64,000 nucleotides of DNA from JAXLWB01 sp046328715 (GCA_046328715.1 JAXLWB010000002.1:310001-374000), one strand, 5' to 3'. Shown: positions 1-8,866, counted from the stretch's first letter. Program-made: numbers and translations. The notes: generated by a model not told the origin, from the sequence alone.

Positions 1-407
1 GCCTCGTCGCAGACAATCGCCAGGCGACCTTTATAACGACGGGCGAAGCGCAGATGTACTATTGGATCGGCACAGAGCGATTGATAGCTGGTGATGTAGC
101 CAAAGCCGCGCAGGCTATCGATACTCTCATTTTCGCGGTGAACCAATGCACCCATTGCGCCGGGCTGAAAGTGATGACGCACGCTCTTCCAGTCAAGTTC
201 AAATTGCGAACAGAGACCCAAACGGGGCGTAAAGACGACCGCGGCATCAATCTTGCCGGCCTTGCGCATGGCATCCAGCACAGCCAAGGCCAAGATGGTC
301 TTGCCGCCACCTGGGGGAATGACTGCGGTCAGTACGCCATTGTGCGGTTTACCAAGCGCAGCCTGGACTGCGTCAAGTTGGTGTTTGCGTAGGACGAAAG
401 GCTGCAT
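1..407 (-). CDS. Superfamily II DNA/RNA helicase, N-terminal part (runs off window)
   Basis: Reading the minus strand from the ATG at 405-407 gives 135 codons open to the window edge. The start is followed by LRKHQLDAV, a helicase entry motif. Next come a Walker A P-loop PPGGGKT (residues 31-37), a motif Ia-like segment VVFTPRLGL, and VCDE (Walker B/DEAD-type motif II) at the very edge. This is the order seen in SF2 helicases and type I/III restriction-helicase subunits, which couple ATP hydrolysis to nucleic-acid translocation. The frame stays open upstream of this ATG for about 50 codons, but the helicase motif begins just after the ATG and no better start or clear ribosome site was seen. 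The rest of the protein is outside the window, so whether it belongs to a restriction or defence system cannot be told. Confidence 0.75.
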   Translation of the reverse strand, partial: MQPFVLRKHQLDAVQAALGKPHNGVLTAVIPPGGGKTILALAVLDAMRKAGKIDAAVVFTPRLGLCSQFELDWKSVRHHFQPGAMGALVHRENESIDSLRGFGYITSYQSLCADPIVHLRFARRYKGRLAIVCDE

Positions 408-497
408 AGCGGCGCATATGAAACCCCATTCACGCCATTCTTGCAAGTTCGTAATGGGGTGAGAGAGGAGAATTTTAACTGCGTGGAGACTTGTTAA

Positions 498-559
498 TAC
501 TCTTCCGGGAGGGTTTGTCAAAGGCGAGCGTGGATCCTTCAGATCTTCCCGGAAGAGTA
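498..559. repeat. 13-bp perfect inverted repeat upstream of the helicase
   Basis: TACTCTTCCGGGA (498-510) is repeated as its exact reverse complement at 547-559, with a 36-nt spacer. It lies between the helicase start and the stop of the MFS gene, both on the minus strand. It could be the MFS terminator or an operator for the helicase; there is no clear T-run. Confidence 0.6.
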
Positions 560-569
560 ACTGTACATA

Positions 570-1781
570 TCATGATTCCCGCTTCATCAACAAATACATA
601 CAAAATCCAAAGGCGGCCAATCCCGCCCAAAGCACAAAGGGTGCGCTGGGGCTAATGCTTGCCAAGCTATTGCCCAGCGGCGGCGCAATCACACCGCCTA
701 AACCACTACAGGCAATGACAAAGCCGGTAGCCGAAGCCGCATAGCGAGCACCCACGCCCTTCACCTCCATCGCCGCCGTCATCGTGATCGCCATAAAGCC
801 GTCGCGCATGACCCCAGCGATGATCACGGCCAGCCAGACCAGCGGTCCATGGACCACTGTCAACAAACCCACGCCAGTTGCCACCATCAATGCGCCAGCC
901 ATTAAAACGCCGCGCCGCACGCCCAAACGATCCGAAAGCAATGCGACTGGGATCGCAGCGCACATACTCGCCGCATGAAAGCTTGCCAACGCGCTATCTG
1001 CCTGGGCTGTCTCCCAACCCAAGTTACGCAAGTAGAGCGGCAAATAGCCCAAAAACGCCGTGACGCACGAGCCAACTCCGAGGGTGGCCAAGCCAATCAG
1101 CCAAACGTTGCGAATACTTGCGACGTACTGCAACGAGGCAGCCAGGGAATTATGGCTTGTTGTGTCCTGGCGCTCTCCGCTATCACTGACCTTTTCCTGG
1201 GTTAGCCACCATAACAGACTAAAGAGCAAGGCAACCGCGCCATAGACAAAGAGCACATTGCGCCAGCCACCCAGGAGGGGTGAAATCACCGTGGCTGCCA
1301 ATAGCGAACCCAACATAAAACCAAACGCCATCCCAAGCGAGACCACCCCGTTCGCCATCCCCAAACGTGGCCCGGCAAACCAGATACGACAAGTTTTGTG
1401 CACATTCATTGGAATGAGCGACTGAAAAATGCCGAGAAAGAACATGGTGGTTGCCAGCGAAGCAAAGTTCCAGGTCAAGCCACGCGCTGCACCGACCACG
1501 CCCATCACCAAACACGCTACACTGAGCGTAATGCGCGACCCGTAGCGATCACTGATCGGTCCACCCACTAAGCCAATCACGATGCCCATCAACGAGCCAA
1601 TGCCCCAAATCCAACCGACCTGAACCAGGCTCAAGTGCAACTCTTGCGAAATCTCGTCGAATAGAACCGGCAGCGACATCGACGGAATCGCCATCACAAA
1701 GGTAAAGGTGAAGGCACCTAGGGCCAATACATACCATTTGTAATTGGTCGATTGGTGAACGGAAAGCGTTGCAGCACCCAA
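570..1781 (-). CDS. Major facilitator superfamily transporter
   Basis: A 403-residue polytopic membrane protein of standard MFS length with about 12 hydrophobic segments. The cytoplasmic loop between TM2 and TM3 carries a motif A-like sequence (GGPISDRYGSR, about residues 73-83). A second loop with a similar SDRLGVRRG sequence follows TM8, matching the two-fold MFS symmetry. The reading starts at TTG (1779-1781) with an AGAGG ribosome site a few bases upstream; no ATG fits the first membrane segment. MFS proteins move small solutes across the cytoplasmic membrane by proton coupling or exchange. The substrate cannot be assigned. It is transcribed away from the GH3 glucosidase, and the shared 170-bp gap could hold divergent promoters, so sugar uptake is possible but only an inference. 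Confidence 0.85.
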   Translation of the reverse strand: MGAATLSVHQSTNYKWYVLALGAFTFTFVMAIPSMSLPVLFDEISQELHLSLVQVGWIWGIGSLMGIVIGLVGGPISDRYGSRITLSVACLVMGVVGAARGLTWNFASLATTMFFLGIFQSLIPMNVHKTCRIWFAGPRLGMANGVVSLGMAFGFMLGSLLAATVISPLLGGWRNVLFVYGAVALLFSLLWWLTQEKVSDSGERQDTTSHNSLAASLQYVASIRNVWLIGLATLGVGSCVTAFLGYLPLYLRNLGWETAQADSALASFHAASMCAAIPVALLSDRLGVRRGVLMAGALMVATGVGLLTVVHGPLVWLAVIIAGVMRDGFMAITMTAAMEVKGVGARYAASATGFVIACSGLGGVIAPPLGNSLASISPSAPFVLWAGLAAFGFCMYLLMKRES

Positions 1782-1955
1782 GATGGCCTCTTTTCTCTGG
1801 AATAGGAAGTTTTATGCTGGTCACATTGTACGTTGAATGTAGCGCGAGCAGTAAATCTTCTCAGCTAAATGCAACGCAAGCATGGAGAAACTGTTATACT
1901 ATCCGTAAAGATTCTGTAGCTACCCAAATTTTACAAATTCAAAAAGAGATTTTTT

Positions 1956-4232
1956 ATGTCGGACATTCAAACATGCTTGTCAGAAATGACACTCGAAGAA
2001 AAGGCTGCGCTCTGCACCGGTCTTGGACCCTGGTCCACTACGCCGGTTGAGCGGTTGGGAATTCCGCCGATCATTATGACCGATGGGCCTCATGGCATCC
2101 GCCGCAGCGGCGACATCAATGCGATGGCGGCGGATAGCCTGCCAGCCACCTGTTTTCCCACCGCTTCCTGCATGGCTTCCAGTTGGGACGTGGAGTTGCT
2201 GACTGCGGTGGGGCAGGCAATTGCCGAAGAGGCGATCGCCCTCGGCGTCGATTTAGTACTTGGCCCCAGCAATAACATGAAACGTTCCCCGCTCTGTGGC
2301 CGCAACTTCGAATACTTTGCCGAAGATCCCTACTTATCGGGCGAACTGGCGACCAGCTACATCAAAGGCGTGCAAGGCAAAGGTGTCGGCACTTCGCTCA
2401 AACACTACGCCGTCAACAACCAAGAGACACGCCGTTTCAGCATCAGCGCCGAAGTTGATGAGCGAACCTTACATGAAATATATCTGCCTGCCTTCGAGAA
2501 AGCGGTCAAAGAAGCCCAGCCTTGGAGTGTGATGTGTGCCTACAATCGTGTTAACGGCGAATTCTGTTCCGAACATCACCAACTACTGACCAAGATTCTC
2601 AAAGAAGAATGGGGCTTTGAGGGGTTTGTAGTCTCCGACTGGGGTGCAGTGCACGACCGGGTGGCGGCATTAACGGCTGGACTCGATTTGGAGATGCCTG
2701 GCCCCAAGGATCGCCGAGTGCAAGCGGTCATCGAAGCGGTGCGCTCTGGCAAGTTGGACGAAGCAGTTCTGGATGAAGCGGTGCGGCGCATCTTACGCAT
2801 TGCCTTTATGGCTGCCGAAACAGACAAAGGTGGATCCTTTGATATCGACGCCCATCATGCTTTGGCACGTAAAGCGGCCAGCGAAGGCATGGTCCTGCTC
2901 AAGAACAATGGCATCCTGCCGCTCCAGGGTCAGCAGCAGATCGCCGTGATTGGCCGCGCCGCTCGTGAGGCGCATTATCAAGGCGGCGGCAGTTCGCACA
3001 TTCACGCCACCCAGGTCGATGTTCCCTTTGTTGAATTGCAGAAGGTCAATGAGGCGGTAGAACTGATTTATGCTGAAGGCTACACCACCGACGGCGCGCT
3101 GCAACAGAGCTTGATCGACGAAGCGACCACCATCGCCCAAAACGCTGATGCTGCTATCCTTTATATTTCGCTGCCTAGTTCCAAAGAGTCAGAAGGCTAT
3201 GACCGCCCCGATCTCGACCTGATGCCGCAGCAGATCGCTCTGATCAAGGCAGTTTCAGCAGTGCAACCCGCCACCATCGTCATCATCAACAGCGGTTCTG
3301 CCGTGACCATGAGCGACTGGATCGACAGCCCAGCGGCGGTCTTGCAAGGCTGGATGATGGGTCAAGCTGGCGGCGGTGCGATTGCTGACATTCTGTGGGG
3401 CAAGACCAATCCCTCGGGCAAACTGGCAGAGACATTCCCGAACAAGCTCGCCGATACGCCGTCTCATATCAATTTCCCTGGTAGCGCCACCCAAGTTCAT
3501 TATGGCGAAGGCATTTATATCGGCTACCGCTATTACGATGCCAAACAGATGCCGGTGCTCTTCCCCTTTGGTCATGGGCTAAGCTATACGACCTTTGCCT
3601 ATGGTGCGCCCCGTGTTTCAGCAACTTCATTCAAGGATATCGATGGCGTCACCGTAAGCGTGGACATTACCAACACAGGCGCGTTGGCTGGCAAGGAGAT
3701 CGTACAACTCTATGTGCATGATCAAAAATCCCAACTGGCTCGTCCGCCCAAGGAACTCAAAGGCTTTGCCAAAGTCGAGTTGCTGCCCGGCGAGACGAAG
3801 ACGGTCAGCTTCGCCCTCGATTTCCGTTCCTTTGCCTACTACCACCCTGGCCACCATCAGTGGATCTGCGAGGATGGGGACTTTGATCTGCTGGTCGGGG
3901 CCTCGGCGGCGGACATTCGGGGTGCAGTCACAGTAACATTACAAGCCACTCAGGATCTCCCGTCCTTGCTTAATCGAGATTCGACCGTGCGCGATTGGCT
4001 GGAAGATAAACGAGGCAATGCCGTCTTTGCTCCCATGTTCCAACAGATGATCGCTCAGATGAGTGCGGCCTTCGGCGTCGGCGTCAGTCAGGAAGCCGGG
4101 ATCGGCATGGACATGATGGGCTTCGTCATGGAGACTCCGTTACTCAGCCTGCTTCATTTCCAAGAAGCCATGCTCCCCGTTTCCCCTGAAGATCTAGTCG
4201 ATGGCCTGTTGGCACAGGTAGCGGCGCTGTAG
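1956..4232 (+). CDS. Glycoside hydrolase family 3 beta-glucosidase
   Basis: The 758-residue protein has the full GH3 layout. The N-terminal TIM barrel has the KHYAVNNQE substrate motif at about 149-157 and the catalytic nucleophile Asp228 in VVSDWGAV. The alpha/beta sandwich domain begins near residue 310 (EGMVLLKNNGILPL). A likely acid/base region ESEGYDRP is followed by a fibronectin III-like C-terminal domain (about 570-680). It has a C-terminal extension of about 70 residues rich in Met and Gly beyond the usual family end. There is no signal peptide, so it should act in the cytoplasm on imported beta-linked oligosaccharides, releasing glucose. An AAGAGA ribosome site precedes the ATG. The gene is monocistronic and convergent with the PAP2 gene. 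Confidence 0.93.
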   Translation: MSDIQTCLSEMTLEEKAALCTGLGPWSTTPVERLGIPPIIMTDGPHGIRRSGDINAMAADSLPATCFPTASCMASSWDVELLTAVGQAIAEEAIALGVDLVLGPSNNMKRSPLCGRNFEYFAEDPYLSGELATSYIKGVQGKGVGTSLKHYAVNNQETRRFSISAEVDERTLHEIYLPAFEKAVKEAQPWSVMCAYNRVNGEFCSEHHQLLTKILKEEWGFEGFVVSDWGAVHDRVAALTAGLDLEMPGPKDRRVQAVIEAVRSGKLDEAVLDEAVRRILRIAFMAAETDKGGSFDIDAHHALARKAASEGMVLLKNNGILPLQGQQQIAVIGRAAREAHYQGGGSSHIHATQVDVPFVELQKVNEAVELIYAEGYTTDGALQQSLIDEATTIAQNADAAILYISLPSSKESEGYDRPDLDLMPQQIALIKAVSAVQPATIVIINSGSAVTMSDWIDSPAAVLQGWMMGQAGGGAIADILWGKTNPSGKLAETFPNKLADTPSHINFPGSATQVHYGEGIYIGYRYYDAKQMPVLFPFGHGLSYTTFAYGAPRVSATSFKDIDGVTVSVDITNTGALAGKEIVQLYVHDQKSQLARPPKELKGFAKVELLPGETKTVSFALDFRSFAYYHPGHHQWICEDGDFDLLVGASAADIRGAVTVTLQATQDLPSLLNRDSTVRDWLEDKRGNAVFAPMFQQMIAQMSAAFGVGVSQEAGIGMDMMGFVMETPLLSLLHFQEAMLPVSPEDLVDGLLAQVAAL

Positions 4233-4241
4233 CATCTACTT

Positions 4242-4306
4242 GTCCCGTATGGGCACCAGAATTTAGACTTTGATTTGCGTCCTAAATTCAGGCGTTCCTA
4301 CGGGAC
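4242..4306. terminator. Imperfect 25-bp hairpin between convergent genes
   Basis: The arms 4242-4266 and 4282-4306 are inverted copies with about four mismatches, sharing GTCCCGTA and GAATTTAG cores. The hairpin covers the gap after the GH3 stop and includes the last codons and stop of the PAP2-VanZ gene. It probably serves as a bidirectional terminator; no long T-run is visible. Confidence 0.5.
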
Positions 4307-5171
4307 GGGTTTCCGTTAACCAGCGACTGATCCACCAGAAGAGGAATAATCCGCACAGATCTGCGGCTAAATCGGTAAAATCTGCTGTACGTAAAGGAGA
4401 GAAAGATTGAAAGCCCTCTTCCACTATGGCAATCGAAAATGGAATCAGTACGGCCAGAGGCAAAGATTGTTTGGCAATTTGCCAGCCTTTTCCCGGCAGC
4501 CAAATGTGTAACCAGCCCGCTAACAGTCCCCACAAGAGAAAGTGCATCACCTTGTCGGCATAGGGCCATTCAAGCAGGTTGCGTGGCAGCAGGTCCATGT
4601 AGGCCATCATCGAAACCAGGATAGCGATGGCAATCTGCGGAAAGAGCAGCCAGCGCAGTCGATCGCGCACCTGCCCCGTCTGCACAAAGATTCCATAACA
4701 AGCGGCACCAATCGTAAGCCCCAATACCATCCCCGCCAGGACATCGGTTGGGTAGTGTTGCCCCAGGTAAATTCGACTCACTGAGATCAGCAAAGCAACC
4801 AATAGCGAAGCAATCGAGATCGACCAATTACGAGTGGCCAGAATCAGGACCATCGCCGTTGCAAAAGCTGCCACCACATGGCCACTGGGAAACGAGGGAA
4901 AGGGTGGCTGTGCCAACAACAGCCGCACATCCTCAGGACGGGGACGCCAAGCAAGAAATTGAAAAACAAAGGTCGCCAGCAACCCCATCAAGAGAGCTGC
5001 CCAAATCGCCCTGGCCAACTTCGTTTCACCTTGTAGCCAATAGTGAATCGCAGTCGCTGGTAGTGCAGCCAAACCGATCGTCGAAGCCAATATCATCACC
5101 ACATCGAGGGCGGGATGAGCAAGTTGGCGGTTGAATAAGTGAAGAATGAAAGTATCCATGCCGCTAAGCAT
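4263..5171 (-). CDS. PAP2 lipid phosphatase fused to a VanZ-like domain
   Basis: The first half is a type 2 phosphatidic acid phosphatase membrane protein. It has WRPRP at about 75-79, PSGH at 95-98, and SR-x5-H-x3-D with Ser132, Arg133, His139 and Asp143. The Lys usual in the first motif (K-x6-RP) appears to be Gln71. After about residue 190 a second module matches VanZ-like proteins: DKVMHFLLW, then EEGFQ, then RTADFTDLAADLCG, interspersed with four hydrophobic helices. PAP2 proteins dephosphorylate lipid phosphates such as undecaprenyl pyrophosphate or phosphatidate at the membrane. VanZ-like domains are of poorly known function and linked to glycopeptide tolerance. The fusion suggests a role in envelope lipid or cell-wall precursor recycling (inference). 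A second ATG four codons in (5157-5159) is an alternative start. Confidence 0.85.
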   Translation of the reverse strand: MLSGMDTFILHLFNRQLAHPALDVVMILASTIGLAALPATAIHYWLQGETKLARAIWAALLMGLLATFVFQFLAWRPRPEDVRLLLAQPPFPSFPSGHVVAAFATAMVLILATRNWSISIASLLVALLISVSRIYLGQHYPTDVLAGMVLGLTIGAACYGIFVQTGQVRDRLRWLLFPQIAIAILVSMMAYMDLLPRNLLEWPYADKVMHFLLWGLLAGWLHIWLPGKGWQIAKQSLPLAVLIPFSIAIVEEGFQSFSPLRTADFTDLAADLCGLFLFWWISRWLTETRPVGTPEFRTQIKV

Positions 5172-5213
5172 AGTGGAATGTCTTCACAGATTCAACCGCT
5201 TGACTGTCAAAAT

Positions 5214-6227
5214 CTAGGCACTTGAGTGTTTATTTCGTGGCTTGCGGCTTTTAGGCTTTTTGCTGGTTGATGAAACTTTTGTGTCTTTTTTCTGCACAAC
5301 TGCGGCGCGTTGACGCAGAAACGCTTCAATCACTGCGGAATCCATGCGCGCCAGCAGATCTTCGGCGTCAAATTGCGCAACTATCTCTTCTGGAGATAGC
5401 CCCTCTAACCGCTCTTCCGGAGCTAATCCTTCTACTCGTTCTTCCGGGGCTAATCCTTCCAGCCGCTCTTTGGGAGTCATTGTATTGATGATCATCCGCC
5501 GAATCCCGGCCCCTAAAGATTGTACATATTCAGGTGTCACGACAATCTCATTCATCATTTTTTCCTCCGCTTCGGCAAATAAAGAACGCAAGCCTGCCAC
5601 AATTTCCCATACTGCGGCTGTTCCTATGGTACCATCCAGTCGTTCCAATAGGCCAAAGGCGGCTTTCCTTGCGTTCTTACGGCTGGCAAAACACTTAAAG
5701 AAGGCATTGTGTGCTTCATCACTCAATTCATTTAGTACAATCAAACCGACTCGATTCCAGCCAGCAGTTGTAGTGCGGTAAACACCAGACATTTCGCTTT
5801 TGGTATAGCCATATTCAGCCAGAAACTTGCGCTGCGGCGTTTTTGCACTGACAACAAAGGTGGCAAGTTGAGTATCCTTCAACTCGTTCTCAATGCGATA
5901 GAGAGTCTCATAATTCAATGCCTGCACTAAGGCATCCCGATTCAACGACTCGGTGTATTTGAATTCACACAGGATGTTTGGTTCGCTTCGTTGACGAATA
6001 CCATCAGGCAACCGAGCAAATTGTGCCTCAGTCCAGAAAGGTTCATCACGCCGAATCAGCAGGATATCCAACTTCAGTGGCTTACGTGCTAAATTCACTT
6101 CGGTCTGCACGATGATGCCCACAAATCCTAGCAATGCCTTGAGCAACATTCCCAACAGTAAGTGCCAGTTCGTCTGTTCTAAAGTCGCTTCCGGGATTTG
6201 ACTCTCTTGTCGCTCTACTTGCTCCAT
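5214..6227 (-). CDS. PD-(D/E)XK nuclease-like protein with 9-residue repeats
   Basis: The 337-residue protein has a catalytic core pattern typical of PD-(D/E)XK enzymes: Asp54 in LKLDILL, then Glu88 and Lys90 in ILCEFKY. It resembles the Rpn/transposase-like nucleases that are multicopy in Chloroflexota and cyanobacteria; that family assignment is from memory of the motif and architecture. The C-terminal third carries tandem 9-residue units of the form (L/V)EGL(A/S)PEE(R/I) at about residues 258-285, encoded by 27-bp repeats near 5390-5475. A basic Lys/Arg/Ser tail follows. GGAGC lies just upstream of the ATG. A role in DNA cleavage or recombination is likely but unproven, and the repeats may be prone to slippage. 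Confidence 0.65.
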   Translation of the reverse strand: MEQVERQESQIPEATLEQTNWHLLLGMLLKALLGFVGIIVQTEVNLARKPLKLDILLIRRDEPFWTEAQFARLPDGIRQRSEPNILCEFKYTESLNRDALVQALNYETLYRIENELKDTQLATFVVSAKTPQRKFLAEYGYTKSEMSGVYRTTTAGWNRVGLIVLNELSDEAHNAFFKCFASRKNARKAAFGLLERLDGTIGTAAVWEIVAGLRSLFAEAEEKMMNEIVVTPEYVQSLGAGIRRMIINTMTPKERLEGLAPEERVEGLAPEERLEGLSPEEIVAQFDAEDLLARMDSAVIEAFLRQRAAVVQKKDTKVSSTSKKPKSRKPRNKHSSA

Positions 6228-6276
6228 GCTTGCTCCTGCATCAAAGTATATTCTTGCACAGGTGGCTTGTCAACCC

Positions 6277-7596
6277 TTACGGTGCCACCCGGTTGATGTC
6301 ACGCGGGAAGAGCGTCGTCAGCTTGACGTTTTCCATGCCGGTCAACTGCATGAGCAACCGTTCCAGGCCAATCGCAAAGCCACCATGCGGTGGCATCCCG
6401 TAGCGGAAGGCTTCCAGATAGCTCTCGAAGGGCTCCGTGGGCAGATTGCGCGCTTGCAAGGCAGCCAGGTAGTCAGCATAACGATGCAGACGTTGACCAC
6501 CCGTCACCAATTCGAGGCCGCGGAAGAGCAGGTCGAAGGAATTGGAATAGGCTGGCTGCGCCGGGTCGGGATGGGTGTAGAAGGGGCGCTTGACCATCGG
6601 GTAACCCGTTACGAAGAGAAAGTCGCTGTTGTATTCTTTTCTTGCCCACTCCCCCAGCCAACGCTCATCCTGCGGCGAGAGGTCTGGTTCGTTGCGGTTA
6701 TCCACACCGTGTAGTTTAAGGATTAACTCCTGCGCTTCACTGAAGTGAATATGCGGGATCGATGCCGGCACCGAAGGAAGGTTGACACCAGCCAAGGTCA
6801 ACTCTGGTGCGCACCTATGTTCCAATGACGTAAGGATATGAGCGACGACATCACGCAGCAGCTTCATCACTGTGAAGTGATTTTCGATAAAACCAAATTC
6901 CACATCCAGACTCACATATTCGTTGATGTGACGCGTAGTGTCGTGTGGCTCAGCTCGAAAGACCGGCCCTACCTCGAAGACGCGCTCAAAGACCCCAACC
7001 ATGATCTGCTTATAAAATTGTGGACTCTGCGCTAGATAGGCAGGGCGTCCAAAGTAGTCGATCTTGAAGACGTTGGCACCGCCTTCGGTAGCAGAGGCAA
7101 CGATCTTGGGCGTTTGGATCTCGGTGAAGCCCCGTTGGCCCAGCAGTTCACGAAACGCAGCCATCGCTGTTGCGCTCATGCGAAAGATCGCACGCCGTGC
7201 TGGATGGCGATTCACAAAGACGGCATGGTCGAGCATGGTTGTAATCGACGCCTTGACCTCACGCTTGTTGATGACCACAGGTGTCGCTTCTTGGACCGGC
7301 GTAATCATCTCGATCGACGGCTCGTGCAGTTCTACTCCGCCCGGTGCCTGAGAAGATGCCACGACGGTCCCCTCTAGAGCAATGACACTCTCCGCTAGCA
7401 GATCTGCGACGTTGTAGCCCTGGTTAATTGGCACTTGCTCCAACTGCTCCGTCACAGCCTGCACCGTTCCCCACCCATCGCGCACGATGATAAAGGTGAT
7501 GCCGCCCAATCGGCGAAGGACATGCAACCAGCCTTGTACACGCACCCGTTCCCCGATATGGGCGGCGATTTCACTACTGCTCACTCGTTCACACAT
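6277..7596 (-). CDS. aspS: Aspartyl-tRNA synthetase, archaeal/eukaryotic type
   Basis: The 439-residue class II synthetase has an N-terminal OB-fold anticodon-binding domain (about 10-105), then the catalytic core. Motif 2 reads VFRAEPHDTTRHINEY, preceded by AYLAQSPQFYKQ. The aspartate-site segment is SFDLLFRGLELVTGGQRLH, and motif 3 is GGFAIGLERLLMQL. These features match archaeal-type AspRS (short, without the bacterial GAD insertion) and differ from bacterial AsnRS (which has SGQL rather than SPQ). Such enzymes are often non-discriminating and also charge tRNA-Asn, feeding the Asp-tRNA amidotransferase; this cannot be settled from the motifs alone. The start is the ATG at 7594-7596 with AAGGAGAG eight bases upstream, rather than the longer in-frame start at 7626. 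Expression is probably controlled by the T-box leader upstream. Confidence 0.9.
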   Translation of the reverse strand: MCERVSSSEIAAHIGERVRVQGWLHVLRRLGGITFIIVRDGWGTVQAVTEQLEQVPINQGYNVADLLAESVIALEGTVVASSQAPGGVELHEPSIEMITPVQEATPVVINKREVKASITTMLDHAVFVNRHPARRAIFRMSATAMAAFRELLGQRGFTEIQTPKIVASATEGGANVFKIDYFGRPAYLAQSPQFYKQIMVGVFERVFEVGPVFRAEPHDTTRHINEYVSLDVEFGFIENHFTVMKLLRDVVAHILTSLEHRCAPELTLAGVNLPSVPASIPHIHFSEAQELILKLHGVDNRNEPDLSPQDERWLGEWARKEYNSDFLFVTGYPMVKRPFYTHPDPAQPAYSNSFDLLFRGLELVTGGQRLHRYADYLAALQARNLPTEPFESYLEAFRYGMPPHGGFAIGLERLLMQLTGMENVKLTTLFPRDINRVAP

Positions 7597-7621
7597 ACGA
7601 ATCTCTCCTTTTTGAGTACCT

Positions 7622-7818
7622 GCCAAATCAACCCCACCCTAACCCTCACTGCCATTAAGTTAGGCATTTTTGGTTTTCGTAGGTGCGGTTTGTAACCGCA
7701 CGTTCTCGGTATGACCTACGTCGTGCGGCTATAAGCACGCACCTACGAAATCTCTTACCTTAATGGAAGTGACCCTAACCCTCCCCTCCCTGCGGTCGGG
7801 GAGGGTTAGGGTGGGGTA
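7622..7818. repeat. Nested palindromic element in the aspS leader
   Basis: Three inverted pairs are nested. The outer pair is a CCCCACCCTAACCCTC-type sequence near 7630 facing AGGGTTAGGGTGGGG at 7803-7817. The middle pair is CATTAAG (about 7653) and CTTAATG (about 7759). The inner pair is TTCGTAGGTGCGG (about 7677) facing CGCACCTACGAA (7738-7749). The inner part recurs near 50468. It looks like one intergenic repeat inserted inside another, and it separates the T-box terminator from the aspS ribosome site by about 200 bp. Confidence 0.7.
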
Positions 7819-7824
7819 TTTTGG

Positions 7825-7867
7825 AAATAAAAAACGCCCTCATCCTCACAAGGAGGACGAGGGCGTT
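7825..7867 (-). terminator. T-box-controlled intrinsic terminator
   Basis: On the minus strand a GC-rich stem, AACGCCCTCGTCCTC and its partner GAGGATGAGGGCGTT, is closed by a short loop and followed directly by TTTTTTATTT. It lies immediately downstream of the T-box sequence, as expected for the mutually exclusive antiterminator/terminator switch. Confidence 0.85.
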
Positions 7868-8145
7868 AAGCCGCATCGTGGTGCCACCACCATTCGCCGG
7901 AACTCTCCGGCCTTTATCGGTTCGTCGCTAGGTTAGGGATCCTGAGCAGTAAAACCTTTACGCTATAACGGGCGTGTCCCGTACCGCTTCTACCTTCACA
8001 ACCATGCAAAGGTGTTACGATCGCTCATGGGTGTCACTGTTCAGGATTGGCGACCTGCTTCTCAGCCTAGTGCAGGTTCTCTGTACACCAATAACTAACC
8101 CAAACAGCATCTCCCAATCAATGCTTTGTGATATAATTGGCTAGA
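7825..8145 (-). promoter_or_regulatory. T-box riboswitch leader for aspS
   Basis: The minus-strand transcript contains the T-box core GGTGGCACCACG (about 7875-7892), followed by the intrinsic terminator and preceded by several stem-loops. The UGGC bulge would pair with a tRNA ending in GCCA, so the discriminator base is G, which fits tRNA-Asp and also tRNA-Asn. A stem I-like region starts near 8085, with an AGAGA element and a CCTGC/GCAGG stem. The specifier could be GAC followed by A (Asp) or AAC followed by A (Asn), both in CTGAACAGTGACACC; I cannot decide which without folding. A weak promoter (TTGTGC, then TATATC or TATCAC) lies near 8130-8157. Uncharged tRNA should favour antitermination and aspS expression. 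Confidence 0.85.
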
Positions 8146-8170
8146 GTGTAGCACAAGGAGAGTTCGCTGT

Positions 8171-8866
8171 CTAGTCCCCAGTTGGCGAGATCCTGAACTC
8201 ATTGACATATTCCAAGCTGCGCAACGCCTCAGCCAGGCGAGGAGTATTGGTATGGTCTTTGGTGCTGATAATCATGCGATATTCGAAATATTCGCCATCA
8301 TTGGTCAGCCGATAGGTCATGTTTGAAATCGTGAAGCCATGCTGCTTGAGAAGTTGGCGCACTTCGCTTTCCGACATGACATGTTGACGATGAAAACGAA
8401 TATGATGATGGGCAAAGGACTCAGAGGGCATCAGCGCCTCAAACCAGCGAAAAACAGCCAGGATCCCTAAGGCCAAAATCGTAGAAATGATTGCAGGGAA
8501 AAAGAAACCTACGCCATATAGGATACCCACAGCCGCCGTTAGCCAGAGTGAAGCTGCCGTGGTCAAACCACGAACAGAAATGCCCTCCATGTGAATTACG
8601 CCAGCACCAATAAAACCCACGCCTGTCATGATCCCTTGCGCCATACGGGTCGGATCGGTGCGAAACGCATCACCATAGATATCGGGGAGCCACATGTTTT
8701 GATAATAAGTCACTGACATCAACATACCAGAGGTCAGGCAGACAATTGCATGGGTGCGAAATCCAGCGGGCCTGCCATGATATGTACGCTCAATACCAAT
8801 CAGCCCACCTGCAACAAGTGAGCTTAGCAAATGGACCAATAGCATCCAGTAGCTTTGATTAGCCAT
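8171..8866 (-). CDS. MgtC/SapB family membrane protein
   Basis: The 231-residue protein has the conserved N-terminal MgtC membrane domain: LVAGGLIGIERTYHGRPAGFRTH at about 18-40, the GVGFIGAGVI segment near 82-91, and RGLTTAASLW near 99-108. About five hydrophobic helices are followed by a soluble ACT-like C-terminal domain (about 150-231). MgtC proteins are linked to survival at low magnesium and to modulation of the F-type ATP synthase or phosphate uptake in pathogens. In environmental bacteria the role is uncertain. GAAAGG precedes the ATG. The gene ends about 15 bases before the aspS T-box promoter region. It is probably a separate transcript. Confidence 0.9.
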   Translation of the reverse strand: MANQSYWMLLVHLLSSLVAGGLIGIERTYHGRPAGFRTHAIVCLTSGMLMSVTYYQNMWLPDIYGDAFRTDPTRMAQGIMTGVGFIGAGVIHMEGISVRGLTTAASLWLTAAVGILYGVGFFFPAIISTILALGILAVFRWFEALMPSESFAHHHIRFHRQHVMSESEVRQLLKQHGFTISNMTYRLTNDGEYFEYRMIISTKDHTNTPRLAEALRSLEYVNEFRISPTGD

